A stretch of DNA of 64,000 nt from Sclerodactyla briareus. Its lineage: Eukaryota; Echinodermata; Holothuroidea; Dendrochirotida; Sclerodactylidae. The stretch is taken from positions 1 through 64,000 of the forward strand of contig JAODTK010005771.1 in assembly GCA_026419785.1 (NCBI GenBank), given 5' to 3'. A program made the position numbers and the translations under genes. This document shows, one piece after another, positions 12,289-22,335 of this stretch; positions within the stretch are counted from its first letter, which is position 1, and every line of letters starts with the position of its first letter. A model generated the notes under the pieces. It saw nothing but the letters and a program-made list of their open reading frames with translations. It ran no database searches and had not been told where the DNA came from.

Positions 12289-14233
12289 GATGAGCTGACC
12301 CCAGGGCGCCGAGGAAACTCATTGCCGTATGCAAATCTCGCGTTGAACGATAGATTTCAGGTAACTATCGCTCGCGGTTATAGTTCTTTGATCATTAATA
12401 CTTCCACCACAGGGCTGGCAAATGTTATGACCGGAGTAAACATTGTGAGATCTTGCTCCCTCGCAAACATACATGACAGTATTAGCAGCAGTTTTGTGGG
12501 TAATGAATTCTAAGCCTTTTTGGTTTTGGCATCTATATCTAAGCATAGTTGTTAGTCTAGCATCAACACTGCCAGAAAAACTGTTGTAAATGAGACTAGT
12601 TGTGTATCCTTCAAGACTGCTGTACTAAAAGAACCTACTCTCACTATTAGCTGTCCACCTCCAGCTCAAACTAGTCCTTGGAGTATTTTGGAGTGGACGC
12701 TATCTAGATTCATGATCTTAGATTAAGTAAGCTAACTTCATTTGAATAAATCCAGGCGCTTCAAAATATTCACATTTCTGGGAATGTGTTCATCACGAAT
12801 ACCCATAAGAGTACAGTTCCCGGTTCATTATTATCTTTTCATGCGCACGAACTGTTCCAAAATTGCATTTCCGAGAGAGGGCATTTCCTTATTAACAGAG
12901 CACTATAGTTCAAGCCTAACCATATAGTGTTACCAAAGTATCGACCCTTGGCCCTCTTCTTTCATTATCTACATTATCAATGACGATATAGTTGTAATAT
13001 GAAGACTAAATTCACTGCCTATACATCTCTGGTCGTCCTGCTCGTCACTTTAGCGTGTCAGCTTACCTATCCTATCATTTCTCACACGTGATTACAAGGA
13101 AGACAGTTATATGAGTATGTTTAAGATCCACTGGAATCTTCGAGTAATTCTTTAAAAAAAATCCTTTCAACCTATGTCAATCGAGCCAACAATGTGTTGC
13201 CATGTATTGAGGAGAATCGTGTGTCTTGTGCCAGACCCTTGCCGGGCTTGAGTCGGGGTACTGTACTCGGCAAAATACATGCTGAGAATGTGACCATGCA
13301 ATGACCTCCCTTCTCTAAGAGTTCATTGCAGCCAAAGACGTGTGTGTGGGTGGGTTGGTGGGAGGCTGCAATGTTTCCGATCTTCCGTAAGTGGGGAGAG
13401 GAGGGGTAGATGTGCAACTGAAAGAAATCTTATACCACTTGTTATGGTAGGTCCTCATGCGTTGTCCATATACGTTCAACGACACATGATAACATGCGCG
13501 TTATTAGCCCCTTCGTGGTTCTATCCGTTCTAGTCCTCCCCAATAGTCGCTTCTTACGACAGGCGGATGAACTGTGGGCACATTCTACAGCCTCGAGTCC
13601 ACAGGAGTTACATCATTGCCTAGCTTGGTCGTGCGCGCCGAGAGGCAGGTCAATGCCGTAGAAAGTTTATCAGGACCAATCCAAATCATTTTCCGGTTTG
13701 GAAGTGCTAGCACCAGAGGATGTGTGCCAAAAACTGAAAACGTACAACAATAAAGAGGAAAGAAAGCATAATCGTGTTTTTCTGCCCGAGAATTCTCTTA
13801 ATCGATCGATTGGTCGAAATGCAAAAATATGAGTCACTGAATTTCTAATACTTTGTTGTATTATGTACAATGGTTATCAAACTGAATAGATAGGGCTGTG
13901 GTCATTGAAACGATGACAAATAGCTCACAATAGCAGAATAGCGAGGAAATCTAATACTTCAAGCATCGCCTGAATCGAGGCGTCCGCTCCAAAGAAAGTG
14001 TAAGAATTGGATACTCCGTTGAGCAGTATTTAACACAACTGTGGGGAGAAGTCAAATGATAAACGCACTGACGAATACTTACACTACTGTGTCTATTCGG
14101 TGTATGACGTAGTATATTATAGTATGGTATAGTATAGCGGGCGTTAAAAAGTGTTAAGAATCAGAATACGCCTAAAAATGAGGACAAGATTAACTGTTTA
14201 TTTTTCGGAACAATCGGCACTCGTGAGACTGTT
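12289..14233. other. 1.9 kb without a recognisable gene
   Basis: Unique-looking sequence. Short open frames on both strands overlap each other and carry no family motif. Several near-repeats of AGTATAGTATGG occur near 14115. Nothing else can be supported. Confidence 0.4.
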
Positions 14234-14434
14234 GGGTATAATTTACACAACACTGTGTAACTAGCACATCCATACCGAATTGTGTAAGGAATTACACAAC
14301 TCTGTGTAAGGGTTGTTTTGAAGAATTACACAAAATGAGCAGATTATACACAATGATTGTGTAATTGGTTTATTGAACAACACCATACAACAACACAAAG
14401 GTGTTACTAGTTACAAAACATTTTAAAGAGTGTG
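14234..14434 (+). repeat. TTACACAA/TTGTGTAA-rich repeat, copy 1
   Basis: Eight alternating TTACACAA or TTGTGTAA motifs, some lacking one base, fall between 14243 and 14365. They form several small inverted repeats. A direct-orientation, diverged copy lies at 17952-18110. Shared blocks include TGTGTAACTAGCACA, GCAGATTATACACAA and a GGTTACAA-ACATTTT-like end. The two copies flank the GTPase gene. Confidence 0.8.
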
Positions 14435-14826
14435 TCTTAAAAGCGCAGCAATGCTTGGAAATTCCCGGACAGAAACCTTTCGGCTTCGTTACATTCCACT
14501 CCTTCCACATGTCGGAGAGCGGCTGAATGTCTAAACTACAACCCCTCTGTCAGTTGGGCGCAAACTGGCTAGCGCGGGAAAAGGAATCAGTCCTGCTCGC
14601 CTCATTAAACTCCAGACGACAATAATCGAGAAGTGAAGGCGAGACGGTTTTCTTGTGTCGATCCGCGCAAATGGTTCATTTGAAATGCCTTCAAACGGTG
14701 AGCATATGGGTATAAAACTAGGCTAGTACCACTCATTATATTACGACCAGACAACCGAGTCGAATCATCCCTGTTTTGCGAATATTCCAATAGCAGTGCT
14801 AAGTGCAGAGTTAAACACCTCTCAAA

Positions 14827-14866
14827 ACACACACACACACACACACACACATACACACCACACACA
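14827..14866. repeat. (CA)n microsatellite
   Basis: Alternating AC for about 24 bp, then an interrupted ACAC stretch. Confidence 0.95.
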
Positions 14867-15280
14867 TTTGGCCTCTAACCATGATCAAACAACTAAATTG
14901 TTCACAGTTAAACACGCTCAGAATGATGTTAACACAGTGTTTAAAACTGAATTTCCTATAGCAAAACACTGTTTCAGAGCGTACTTTACATTGTCATTGG
15001 TTCAATCCATCGTGTGCAACAACCACTATGCCCAACCCTAGGAAAAGCCCGATTTCAATAGCTTTGTAACGCCAGCAAAGTTCCAAAAATGACGGGTATA
15101 AACTACCCAGGCGCTCGCAAGACCAACTCTAATCGCTTACTTATACGCCTCGTGTTATGCTCCACCGAAGTTGTTTCAGCTAAGGAAATCCTTGGTCGGA
15201 AATTAATTGTTGAGGCTCCAGTTTTGGTGTGAAAGAAGTTTCACTCGTGCAGCAACTTAGGTCAAAGTTCGTGTCTGTGA

Positions 15281-15357
15281 CGACACTAGGGTTTGAACCA
15301 GGGACCTCAGGCATGCAGGCGGACACTCTACCGTTCCTGCCACCTCACCGCTCACTC
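15281..15357 (-). mobile_element. tRNA-like SINE head, family B type
   Basis: The minus strand reads GTGAGGTGGCAGGAACGGTA, with A-box character, then GTCCCTGGTTCAAACCCTAG with a B box. It shares GTGAGGTG and its layout with the heads at 11612 and 21240. It lacks a clear 3' CCA-ready acceptor stem, so it is called a SINE head rather than a tRNA gene. It lies about 200 bp beyond the stop codon of the GTPase gene, in the likely 3' UTR or downstream. Confidence 0.6.
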
Positions 15358-15556
15358 CAAACACATGTCTTATGCTAGGGCGTAATTACTTTAAACAGCG
15401 GCTAGCTCTTCTTCTAAGGTCGGATCATATGGAACGATTAGTCGTATCTGTGAAGATGATGTATGTTGCGTGTTCGCAAAGATGATAATGAACTATAATA
15501 CAATTCATTTCTGAGTGTTAGAGTCTATATAAAGCTTCTCCGCATTGTCCACGTAC

Positions 15557-16216
15557 TTAGAGCGCCTCAACTATAGTAACGAAATCATAGGAACCGATAC
15601 GCTCACACTGAATCTGCTGCGTTGTTATAGACGCGGCACGTGTACTCAGTCTGGGTGGACTTCCAAATGTGTTGCCGTTATATTCAACATCATGAAAAGA
15701 ATTCATCTTCTTCCCCGTTGATCGCAACAGAGGACTCGACAGGAATGCTAAGACTTGGATTCCAGTAATCCGGTAACCCCAGAAACTGGTTGACCTCTCA
15801 CGGGGTGGTGGGGGGTTCAAGTCTAGGTCCACCTTGTTCGACTGTGAACTACGCTTCCTCCCCAGGAACTTTTGGGACGACGACGCCGCACTCTTACGTC
15901 TCTCCCTGTGATCGCTACAGACTTTCGTGAAGACGCGTGCGGCGTCTTCGCACGACTCCCGGACGGATATCTCCAGGAAGCGACACCCGAGGGTAGAGGC
16001 TAGCTCCTCGCCCTCAGTGCGTGTAACGATGCGGTCGTACTGCAGGTCTTGTTTGTTGCCGACGATCAGTATAGCCGAGTCGTGGGAACAGTTTTTCTTC
16101 GCGCGGCTGCAGAGGAACTTGAGACGCATGACCTCTTCGAAGCTGCACCGGTCGGTAATCGAGTAGACAATGATGAAGGCGTCCGCCCATCGGAGCTTCT
16201 CCTCGCTGTATTCCTC
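15557..16216 (-). CDS. RERG/RASL11-type small GTPase, last exon
   Basis: Last coding exon of a Ras-superfamily GTPase on the minus strand, 219 codons plus stop. The acceptor TTTCTCCTCAG ends at 16217, and the exon opens in phase 0 with EEYSEEKLRWADAFIIVYSI, directly continuing DTAGQ from the exon at 16623-16717. Visible motifs are WADAFIIVYSITDRCSFEEV (beta4/alpha3 region), the base-binding LIVGNKQDL (G4), and FLEISVRES, where Ras has the SAK/SAR motif (G5 position). RERG and RASL11/12 proteins are atypical Ras-like GTPases without a C-terminal CAAX box. This protein likewise ends ...FVTIVEAL with no CAAX, after a long basic and proline-rich tail (KFLGRKRSSQSNK, NPPPPRERS). Family members influence growth or TGF-beta-type signalling in vertebrates; the role here is inferred. 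The assignment to RERG versus RASL11 or RASL12 is not settled. Confidence 0.85.
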   Translation of the reverse strand, partial: EEYSEEKLRWADAFIIVYSITDRCSFEEVMRLKFLCSRAKKNCSHDSAILIVGNKQDLQYDRIVTRTEGEELASTLGCRFLEISVRESCEDAARVFTKVCSDHRERRKSAASSSQKFLGRKRSSQSNKVDLDLNPPPPRERSTSFWGYRITGIQVLAFLSSPLLRSTGKKMNSFHDVEYNGNTFGSPPRLSTRAASITTQQIQCERIGSYDFVTIVEAL

Positions 16217-16622
16217 CTGAGGAGAAATACTGAGAAAGTTATTGAGGGATAGTTGGATAATCCATTCAAAAGTGATGAGTGGACCCACCGATCTCGCGAA
16301 AAAGTAACACTAGCGAGACATGTCACTGCGAATGATTATTGGCGCTACTGACAGATTCCACAGGGCCACACTACTTTCCCCCCCCCCCCCCGCCCCCTAA
16401 AAATCATATTGAATTGCGCCAACCCCCAACCCCCTCGTCGCAGGGGTAACTGCTGACCCCCGGGAAAGGCCCGTGACGTAAAAGTTCGTACCAATAAATC
16501 ACGATGAGTTACGCCCCTGCCCTCTCTATCTCTCTGTCTACTCATGGGCTAATATATTAACTGGAGAGGACATAAGCCCGGGCATTGCGTGCCCTGTTGA
16601 AATAGCGGGGGCTTGGTCTTAC
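16217..16622 (-). other. intron of the GTPase gene
   Basis: A 406-bp intron with donor GTAAGA at 16622-16617 and acceptor CTCCTCAG next to 16216. It contains a C run at about 16379-16391 and a following C-rich stretch. No other feature was seen. Confidence 0.8.
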
Positions 16623-16717
16623 CTGGCCAGCTGTGTCTAATATCTCGAGATCGATCTGCTGGTCCTGGGAGTTCTCTCCTGTCGACATACAGCATATCGA
16701 ATGTCGGTATATCGTCT
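16623..16717 (-). CDS. RERG/RASL11-type GTPase, switch II exon
   Basis: A 95-bp exon. The acceptor TTCTTCAG covers 16725-16718. The first two bases complete a split codon; the frame then reads ETIYRHSICCMSTG and ends QQIDLEILDTAGQ at a CAG|GTAAGA donor. ETIYRH corresponds to the segment after switch I in RERG (PTLESTYRH), and DTAGQ is the conserved G3 motif with the usual glutamine. The two-base start fits the G left at the end of the exon at 17797-17854, restoring PTLE. The middle (ICCMSTGENSQDQ) is less conserved, as expected for the beta2-beta3 turn. The first 37 bp of this exon plus the acceptor are duplicated next to it at 16788-16893. Confidence 0.8.
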
Positions 16718-16893
16718 CTGAAGAAAAAAAAACCGTGACATGAACGCAAATTAACCACCGAAAATGATCAGGCAAACCAGATCCCCTGTCGACATACAGC
16801 ATATCGAATGTCGGTATAGCGTCTCCGAAGAGTAAAAACCCGTAACATGCATGAACGCAAATTAATCACCGAAAATATAGGCAAACCAGATCT
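16681..16893 (-). repeat. tandem duplication of acceptor plus start of exon
   Basis: Two adjacent copies (16681-16787 and 16788-16893, offset 107 bp) differ at a few positions. Each contains, on the minus strand, intron sequence, the acceptor region and 37 bp of the switch II exon to ATGTCGACAG. In the copy used by the gene the acceptor is TTCTTCAG. In the outer copy the matching bases read CTCTTCGG, so the AG is lost, and the coding ACGATATACC reads ACGCTATACC. The outer copy is therefore probably not spliced in. Confidence 0.9.
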
Positions 16894-17796
16894 CATAATA
16901 TTCATGGACGTGTTAAGGAATGGAATTGTTGGCAGGCAGACACGTGGGTATATGCAGAACTCGGCGTTCATTACTGGGATACATCGGCTCATCGTGAGTT
17001 TGTAATGTGCGAGCACTATGACAAGTTTAATCCTGTACAAGAAAGTATCTGAACGCTGCTGGACGATGCATTATTAAACATTCTACAAAGCGGTTTAAGA
17101 AGTTGGCTATTTCATGTACTTACTCTGACCTGAATGCACATCATGGTGCAACTCGGGACACTTACCAAGTAGGTAGTTAGAATTGAATAGACAATAACGC
17201 CAAATAAAATGTTATCCCATTTGGATCGAATTGGACTCAGAAATCGAATCCGTGGTGGCTGTCTGAGTGCGTCTAATCAAAACATGATCCATGCAATAAA
17301 GGGTGTTGGGCATATTATTCCTCCCAATCTTTCATATGCTTTCCAATCAAAATCATGCACGTGGGTATTTGAAAAGGTCTCGTAGCGCTGGAGGCTGATT
17401 GGCGGCTAGTACCCTACGGACTAGAGTTTGTATAGTGATGGTAGGAACCGACGGAATAATATCATTGTATTTAAATACCTTTTTTATACATTGAACCACT
17501 TTCTCTAAACACAACTGTGACTGCACTTTGAAAACGCATTTGCTCTCAAATGTTCAGTGTTTTTTACATATGTATTCAATTAATAAACCTATCGTCTTAT
17601 CGTCTTCTGATGTGTTCTCGAAATAGTATTTGATCCGTGAATACTGTTTTAGAAGGATTCTACTTTCTATTGAAATTGTATATAATTCATTTCATGCCAT
17701 TTCTCCTAACTCGGGTTCAATATGTACATCGATACATTCTCCTCCCCAACCCATATTTCAAATGAAAACCTGGCATGCCTGACGACAGGCACTTAC
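16718..17796 (-). other. intron of the GTPase gene
   Basis: A 1079-bp intron with donor GTAAGT and acceptor TTCTTCAG. It holds the outer copy of the partial exon duplication. The remainder is AT-rich and unremarkable. Confidence 0.7.
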
Positions 17797-17854
17797 CTAG
17801 TGTGGGGGTTCCGTTTCCCATATGAAACGCCTCGTGATGAATCGTCCGTAAGAG
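17797..17854 (-). CDS. RERG/RASL11-type GTPase, exon before switch II, with indels
   Basis: The minus strand has acceptor TTCTGTTCCATTCACAG ending at 17855 and donor CTAG|GTAAGT at 17796. Between them one frame encodes RFITRRFIWE, which matches the RFLTKRFIWE segment of vertebrate RERG at 8 of 10 positions. The final bases ACACTAG are in a different frame and give PTLE with the next exon. Read straight through from phase 0 the exon stays open but gives unrelated residues. So two or three 1-bp indels disturb the frame while total length remains nearly compatible. They are either assembly errors or true lesions that would make the gene a pseudogene. The upstream P-loop exon (GxxxxGKS) was not found. 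Confidence 0.7.
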
Positions 17855-17951
17855 CTGTGAATGGAACAGAAAGAGAACTCCGAAATTTCGACAGCAAATA
17901 CACGAAGACAAAGGTCAGGGTCATATAGTAATGATACACTTAAAATTGTTG

Positions 17952-18110
17952 TGGCCGAATTTACACAAACTATGTAACTAGCACACTTATCGCAGTGTTG
18001 TGTAATAATTAACAACACTGTGCGAAGGTTGTGTGAAAACTTACACCAAATTGTGCAGATTATACACAACACCAGGTGTGCTGGTTACAAGACATTTTTG
18101 GGAGTATGTA
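17952..18110 (+). repeat. TTACACAA-rich repeat, copy 2
   Basis: Diverged direct copy of 14234-14434, with TTACACAAACTATGTAACTA, GCACA, GTGCAGATTATACACAAC and GGTTACAAGACATTTT. It lies about 100 bp beyond the outermost recognised GTPase exon. Confidence 0.8.
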
Positions 18111-18194
18111 ATCATCCGTGTCGGTCTGACCAACACTCAGCCTCAAATTTGTATCGCCAACGAGTATGACATTTAGGGGTACTGTAACTACCGT

Positions 18195-19310
18195 GTATTT
18201 GTCACTCCAGTTGGTTTGTAGCAGTGCTTGGGCAATCATCATTTATATTGTAGCTGCTGTGTATCTGCCAATTCGGATAGTATGTAGATGTATCGGAACA
18301 ATCATCATTTATATTGTAGCTACATGTGTATCTGCGACATCAGATGGTATGTCGCAGTACTGGGGCAATCATCATTCATATTGTAGCTACATGTGTATCT
18401 GCGACATCAGATGGTATGTCGCATTACTGGGGCAATCATCATTATATTGTAGCTACATGTGTAACTGCGACATCAGATGGTATGTCGCAGTACTGGGGCA
18501 ATCATCATTTATATTGTAGCTACATGTGTATCTGCGACATCAGATGGTATGTCGTAGTACTGGGGCAATCATCATTTATATTGTAGCTACATGTGTATCT
18601 GCGACATCAGATGGTATGTCGCAGTACTGGGGCAATCATCATTTACATTGTACATGTTGTAGCACATGTGTATCCGCGACATCAGATGGTATGTCGCAGT
18701 AATGGGGCAATCATCATTTATATTGTAGCTGATGTGATCTGCCACTTCAGATGGTTTGTAGTAGTACCGGGCAATCATCATTCATATTGTAGCTACATGT
18801 GTATCCGCGACATCAGATGGTATGTCGCAGTAAGGTGACAATCATCATTTATATTTAGTGATGTGATATACCACTCCAGTTGGTTGTAGTTTTCTTATAC
18901 TCGCCGAGCAGAAGGCCCAGCAAAAGGAGAAGGACTCGGTTACTGACACCTATTAACAGCTGATACCCTGCAATACCTCTTTGGCCGTACCTCAATGTGG
19001 GGGTGGGGGGGGGGGGGGGTAATCACACGCAGACGGCAATTGCAAATTGCCTACCCCTCGTTTGTCCCTGCTCCAATCTTTTGTGCTGAGCGTCCAGCGA
19101 AGGTACAGGTAACCATTTTTAAAGTCTTTGGTATGGCACGACCGGGATATCGAACCCCGGTCTCCCGAGTGGAAGGCCGACACTCTACCACTCCAGATGG
19201 TTTGTAGTAGTACTGGGGCAATCATCATTTATATTGTCAGATTGTACTGTTGTGTATCTGCCACTCGTGTGGTATGTAGCAGTATTGGAACAGTTATTAT
19301 CATCTCATCA
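18195..19310 (+). repeat. 67-bp satellite array, interrupted by a SINE
   Basis: About ten units of roughly 67 bp. Each contains GCAATCATCATTTATATTGT, AGCTACATGTGTATCTGCGA, and CATCAGATGGTATGTCGCAG or a CCACTCCAG-TTGG variant. The central units (18350-18720) are nearly identical; the outer ones diverge. The array resumes at 19188 after the SINE and fades by about 19310. An isolated, decayed unit appears at 19822-19895. The open frames on both strands here are repeat translations. Confidence 0.95.
18891..19187 (-). mobile_element. tRNA-derived SINE, family A, copy 2, inside the satellite
   Basis: On the minus strand the head reads AGTGGTAGAGTGTCGGCC, with an A box, then GGGAGACCGGGGTTCGATAT with an intact B-box core. 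The body matches the plus-strand copy at 522-835 throughout. The 3' end is CTGGGCCTTCTGCTCGGCGAG, shown here as the family signature. It is flanked by CCACTCCAGTTGG at 18871 and CCACTCCAGATGG at 19188. These could be a target-site duplication of about 20 bp or simply adjacent satellite units. A G/C run of about 18 bp lies near 19002-19019. Confidence 0.85.
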
Positions 19311-19815
19311 GTCTCGGAGGGCCGGATGAGAGTCAGTTTGCCATTTCACCTATATTTTATGTACTGTTACCATAGCAACAATTGATATGGTAGCAAACTA
19401 TTTCCCCCGGTGTACCTTGTGGTGGTAGTACCCATGGTTGACCCGGAAACGTCACTCGGAAAATGGTTTCTTCTTCAGTAAATATCTTCAATTTAGAGTG
19501 GGCGAACATGGTCAAATTCTACATACGCCTGAACAGTCACGAAACACACATCGTCTCTCGAAATGAGCTAGGAACTATTGAAAATGTGTCACTATTATCC
19601 AATATATTGCTGATTCCAATTGTGTATTATTCTAATTTTGCTTGAAATTTCCTGGAATTTCTACTATTATGGATATTTGTGGGGGAAACTGTTATTCTCA
19701 GTCGTACTTTTTTAATATCTCACTATCTGAAAGATATTTGGAGATAGAAACGATTGTATAATTTGGAATTTTTCAGGGAAGCCGAAGAAACCCTGCAGAT
19801 CCGGGGAATGTGCTC
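19311..19815 (+). repeat. dispersed X-box repeat, copy 1
   Basis: Shares with 60236-61130 a start of TATC-ATCTCATC followed by GAGGGCC, the block CAGTTTGCCATTTCACCTAT, and CCATAGCAACAATTG. Further shared blocks are a GTGGTGGT-ACCCATG stretch, a TTTAGAGTGG block and an end near CCTGCA-ATCCGGGGA. At 19366-19379 it contains GTTACCATAGCAAC, a full match to the RFX X-box consensus. The ends are recognisable, but the middle has diverged strongly between copies. Confidence 0.7.
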
Positions 19816-22226
19816 TTGTTTACATTGTAGCTGCTTGTATCTGCACCGCAGTATAAGAGATTTTAGTATACATGGCAATCATCATATCGCCTGCAGCTCC
19901 TAACATATAGTTTTTGCGCGAGCTCCATTTTTCAGGATTGCTGCAGGCGAACCGCGGATTCTCAGATTTCTTTAAATGTCTCCGGTGGTTTGAATTGGGA
20001 TTAGGGCTCGGTGATAAATGCCCGGGTTGCCCCAAACTCGGCGGTAAGGAAAGTGATGAGTTACGTCAAAGAAGTATTTCTTCACCTGCCACATTACTCG
20101 ATATTCGAATAACGCCAGCCCGGATTGATAATATATATGGCTTCGCGCGTTGTCTTGGTAGCATATCAAACACCCCGAGTAACGTTAATTAAGTTAACGT
20201 TAATCGATACGATATAACACATCACGGTTCGTGTTCTATATTTTACAGGAAATCGCTTTGACAGTTTTGAAATTACTAATATTGGCGATTAGCCTACGTC
20301 GGAGATTGTCAATAGACCTGCTATTACGTCCACTCCAGGGCGTCAAGGACCTAAATTTGTGAATGACATGTAGAATGTAGTATTATTAAGAGAAAAAAAA
20401 AATATTGTGCAATGCACTCAAGTCCAATGACATATATACCCACAACAAATTCACTGCAAGAGTATATTCTTAATAGGCTACACGCTAGGGCTCCACAACA
20501 GTGTCAGATACAGTTCTGTAATGGAAAATGGAATAAACGTAGGGTTTGGACTGGTACCTTTAGTTTTTTTCAGCTATCATGTTAGTCTCCTTTACAATTT
20601 ACCCTGGAGTTGTCCTTTAAGATAAATATCTAACGACACTTTCGTTTAGATGACGAACCTGTTTGTTAATATGTCCAACGTCGCAGATGGTTGATAAATG
20701 TGTAGGACCACATTGGGAAATAAGTACTTTCATGTGTTATCTTAGGCAGTTATTTTATTGGATGCTGCTATGTGTTGTATGAATATCTTGCCGAATAAAT
20801 TAAATCGATCAATCAATCAATAACAAGTTGGTTTTATAATAGTCAGGCTTAATATCCACCCTCCACGCTCTTTCCATAATACTGAATGAAAGGCCTAAGG
20901 AATTGAACGGTACTTCTTGGTTGTGTGCGTGTAGGGACACGCTTGATTCGCCTTCCCGTTTTCGAATTGTGGTCGAAGTAACGTTGCCCATATCTTGCTC
21001 CAGTCCGCAGATTTTTACGCACAGCCGCTTCCCTGCATGGACTCATCTCCATCAAGGGTTTTCCTTATTGGCTGCTTGTCCTGCGCAGGATCAATTGAAT
21101 TCTTTGTTAGAGTTAGGAACTCGATTCTTATTCAGATGAGCCAATTTTTAGAGTAGTATTCCACTGCCGAAGTTTGAACCATGCGAGGACCTCTCGCACC
21201 GCCGACCCGCCCTTGAACGCCCCGCCACCTCACAGCGCTTTATCGGGAAGGAGAGACATTTTTATAGCGCCCTCGGTGCGGGTGTGACCTGAGGAGAGAG
21301 CTGCCTACGGAAATATACGGGGGCCTCCACTATCTCCAGTTCGCTGTCACCGTCACGCGTTAATTAGGTGCACTCACTAAAATCCGATAGCCTACTGCCA
21401 GTTGCGAGACGCGCATACACGGAGAGGAGACTGAAGCATGTATGAATTTAAAGCTAAACTAAACTCTGTTAATGTTAACTCTGGACATATATGTACTGTG
21501 TCTGGGATGGCTTGTTTCTACGTCACTCAACATTCGCATAGTTTAACATTTCATAGTATTGATTCGTTTCTTTACCCTATACTTGGTGGACTTCAGAGCC
21601 TTAGCTGGTCATCCTGGTTCAAACCTATGTCTTTTCTTTCTTCTCCTAAATTATTTTTCAAGATATACAAGATTTGAAATACTTCCTCTTTTCAGTGTAC
21701 ACGGTTGAGTCACTCTCACCTTTGGGGTTGCTGCATATACACACATTCTATAGGACTGAAGAGTGTCTTTGTCGTGACGACATACCAGTTCCCCTATCCA
21801 TCATTAATGAGGCCCCAATGATAAGTTGCTAACACTGCGATCTGGGCAGCATATTTAAATTTAATTTGTGGTAATTGTTGAAAAGCAACAGCACGTCTAC
21901 TTATTTTATTGATTGGCCACGGTGCCTATTGATTGACTCGTCTCTGCTCAATGTCAAGGCCTATTAAACAATTTAGAACTGCATTGGATATGTAGACCTT
22001 CACCTTGCAACTTCTCGTGGTCTCGTGCACTATCCTGATTAGGTCTTTCTCGGGAGAGTTTGTGATCGTTTTTTCCATATTTTCTCCATTCAACCTTTGT
22101 AAGCCGGATCAGTTCACATCGATTTCTGTAGTTTATAATGCCTACGCTACATTGCCGAGTAAGGGCGGGATTCCATGATGAAAAAAAAACAAACATAAAA
22201 TTAGTGTTCTCTCTTCTTCTGAAGCG
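19816..22226. other. 2.4 kb without a recognisable gene
   Basis: A decayed 67-bp satellite unit lies at about 19822-19895. The rest, apart from the SINE head at 21161-21240, is unique-looking and AT-rich with no convincing exon. A short ATCAATCAATCAAT run lies near 20807-20821. Confidence 0.4.
21161..21240 (-). mobile_element. tRNA-like SINE head, family B type
   Basis: The minus strand reads AAGCGCTGTGAGGTGGCGGGG, shown as a motif of this family, with an A-box-like start and a B box GGTTCAAAC about 45 bp later. It resembles the copies at 11612 and 15357. Only the tRNA-like part is clear. Confidence 0.5.
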
Positions 22227-22335
22227 AACGTTCGTTTTCGTAGTTAGGCGGTGTGCACATCCAGCTCAGACACGCATACGCATCTATGGAAATCCCCAGG
22301 ACTGGGCGATTCCATAGATGCGTATGGCGAAACGA
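22227..22335. repeat. palindromic element, 17-bp perfect arms
   Basis: CATACGCATCTATGGAA at 22275-22291 is exactly complementary to TTCCATAGATGCGTATG at 22310-22326, separated by a short loop containing CCCAGGACTGGGC, which itself pairs. Flanking CGTTCGTTTTCG on the left and GCGAAACGAG on the right extend the symmetry imperfectly. A degraded direct relative with CGCTCGTTTTCGTTATAGGG and TACGCATACTCATCTAAATC lies at 22631-22690. This looks like a small foldback transposon, not a gene. Confidence 0.75.

Noticed and set aside
14595..14865. Minus-strand frame starting with VCVCVCVC
   Set aside because: N-terminus is the (CA)n microsatellite; the rest has no motif.
18166..18838. Plus-strand open frames with repeating TSDGM-type peptides
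   Set aside because: Translation of the 67-bp satellite, with the period matching the DNA repeat.
19137..19200. tRNA gene on the minus strand
   Set aside because: A and B boxes are present, but the sequence continues into a body shared with 522-835, so it is a tRNA-derived SINE.
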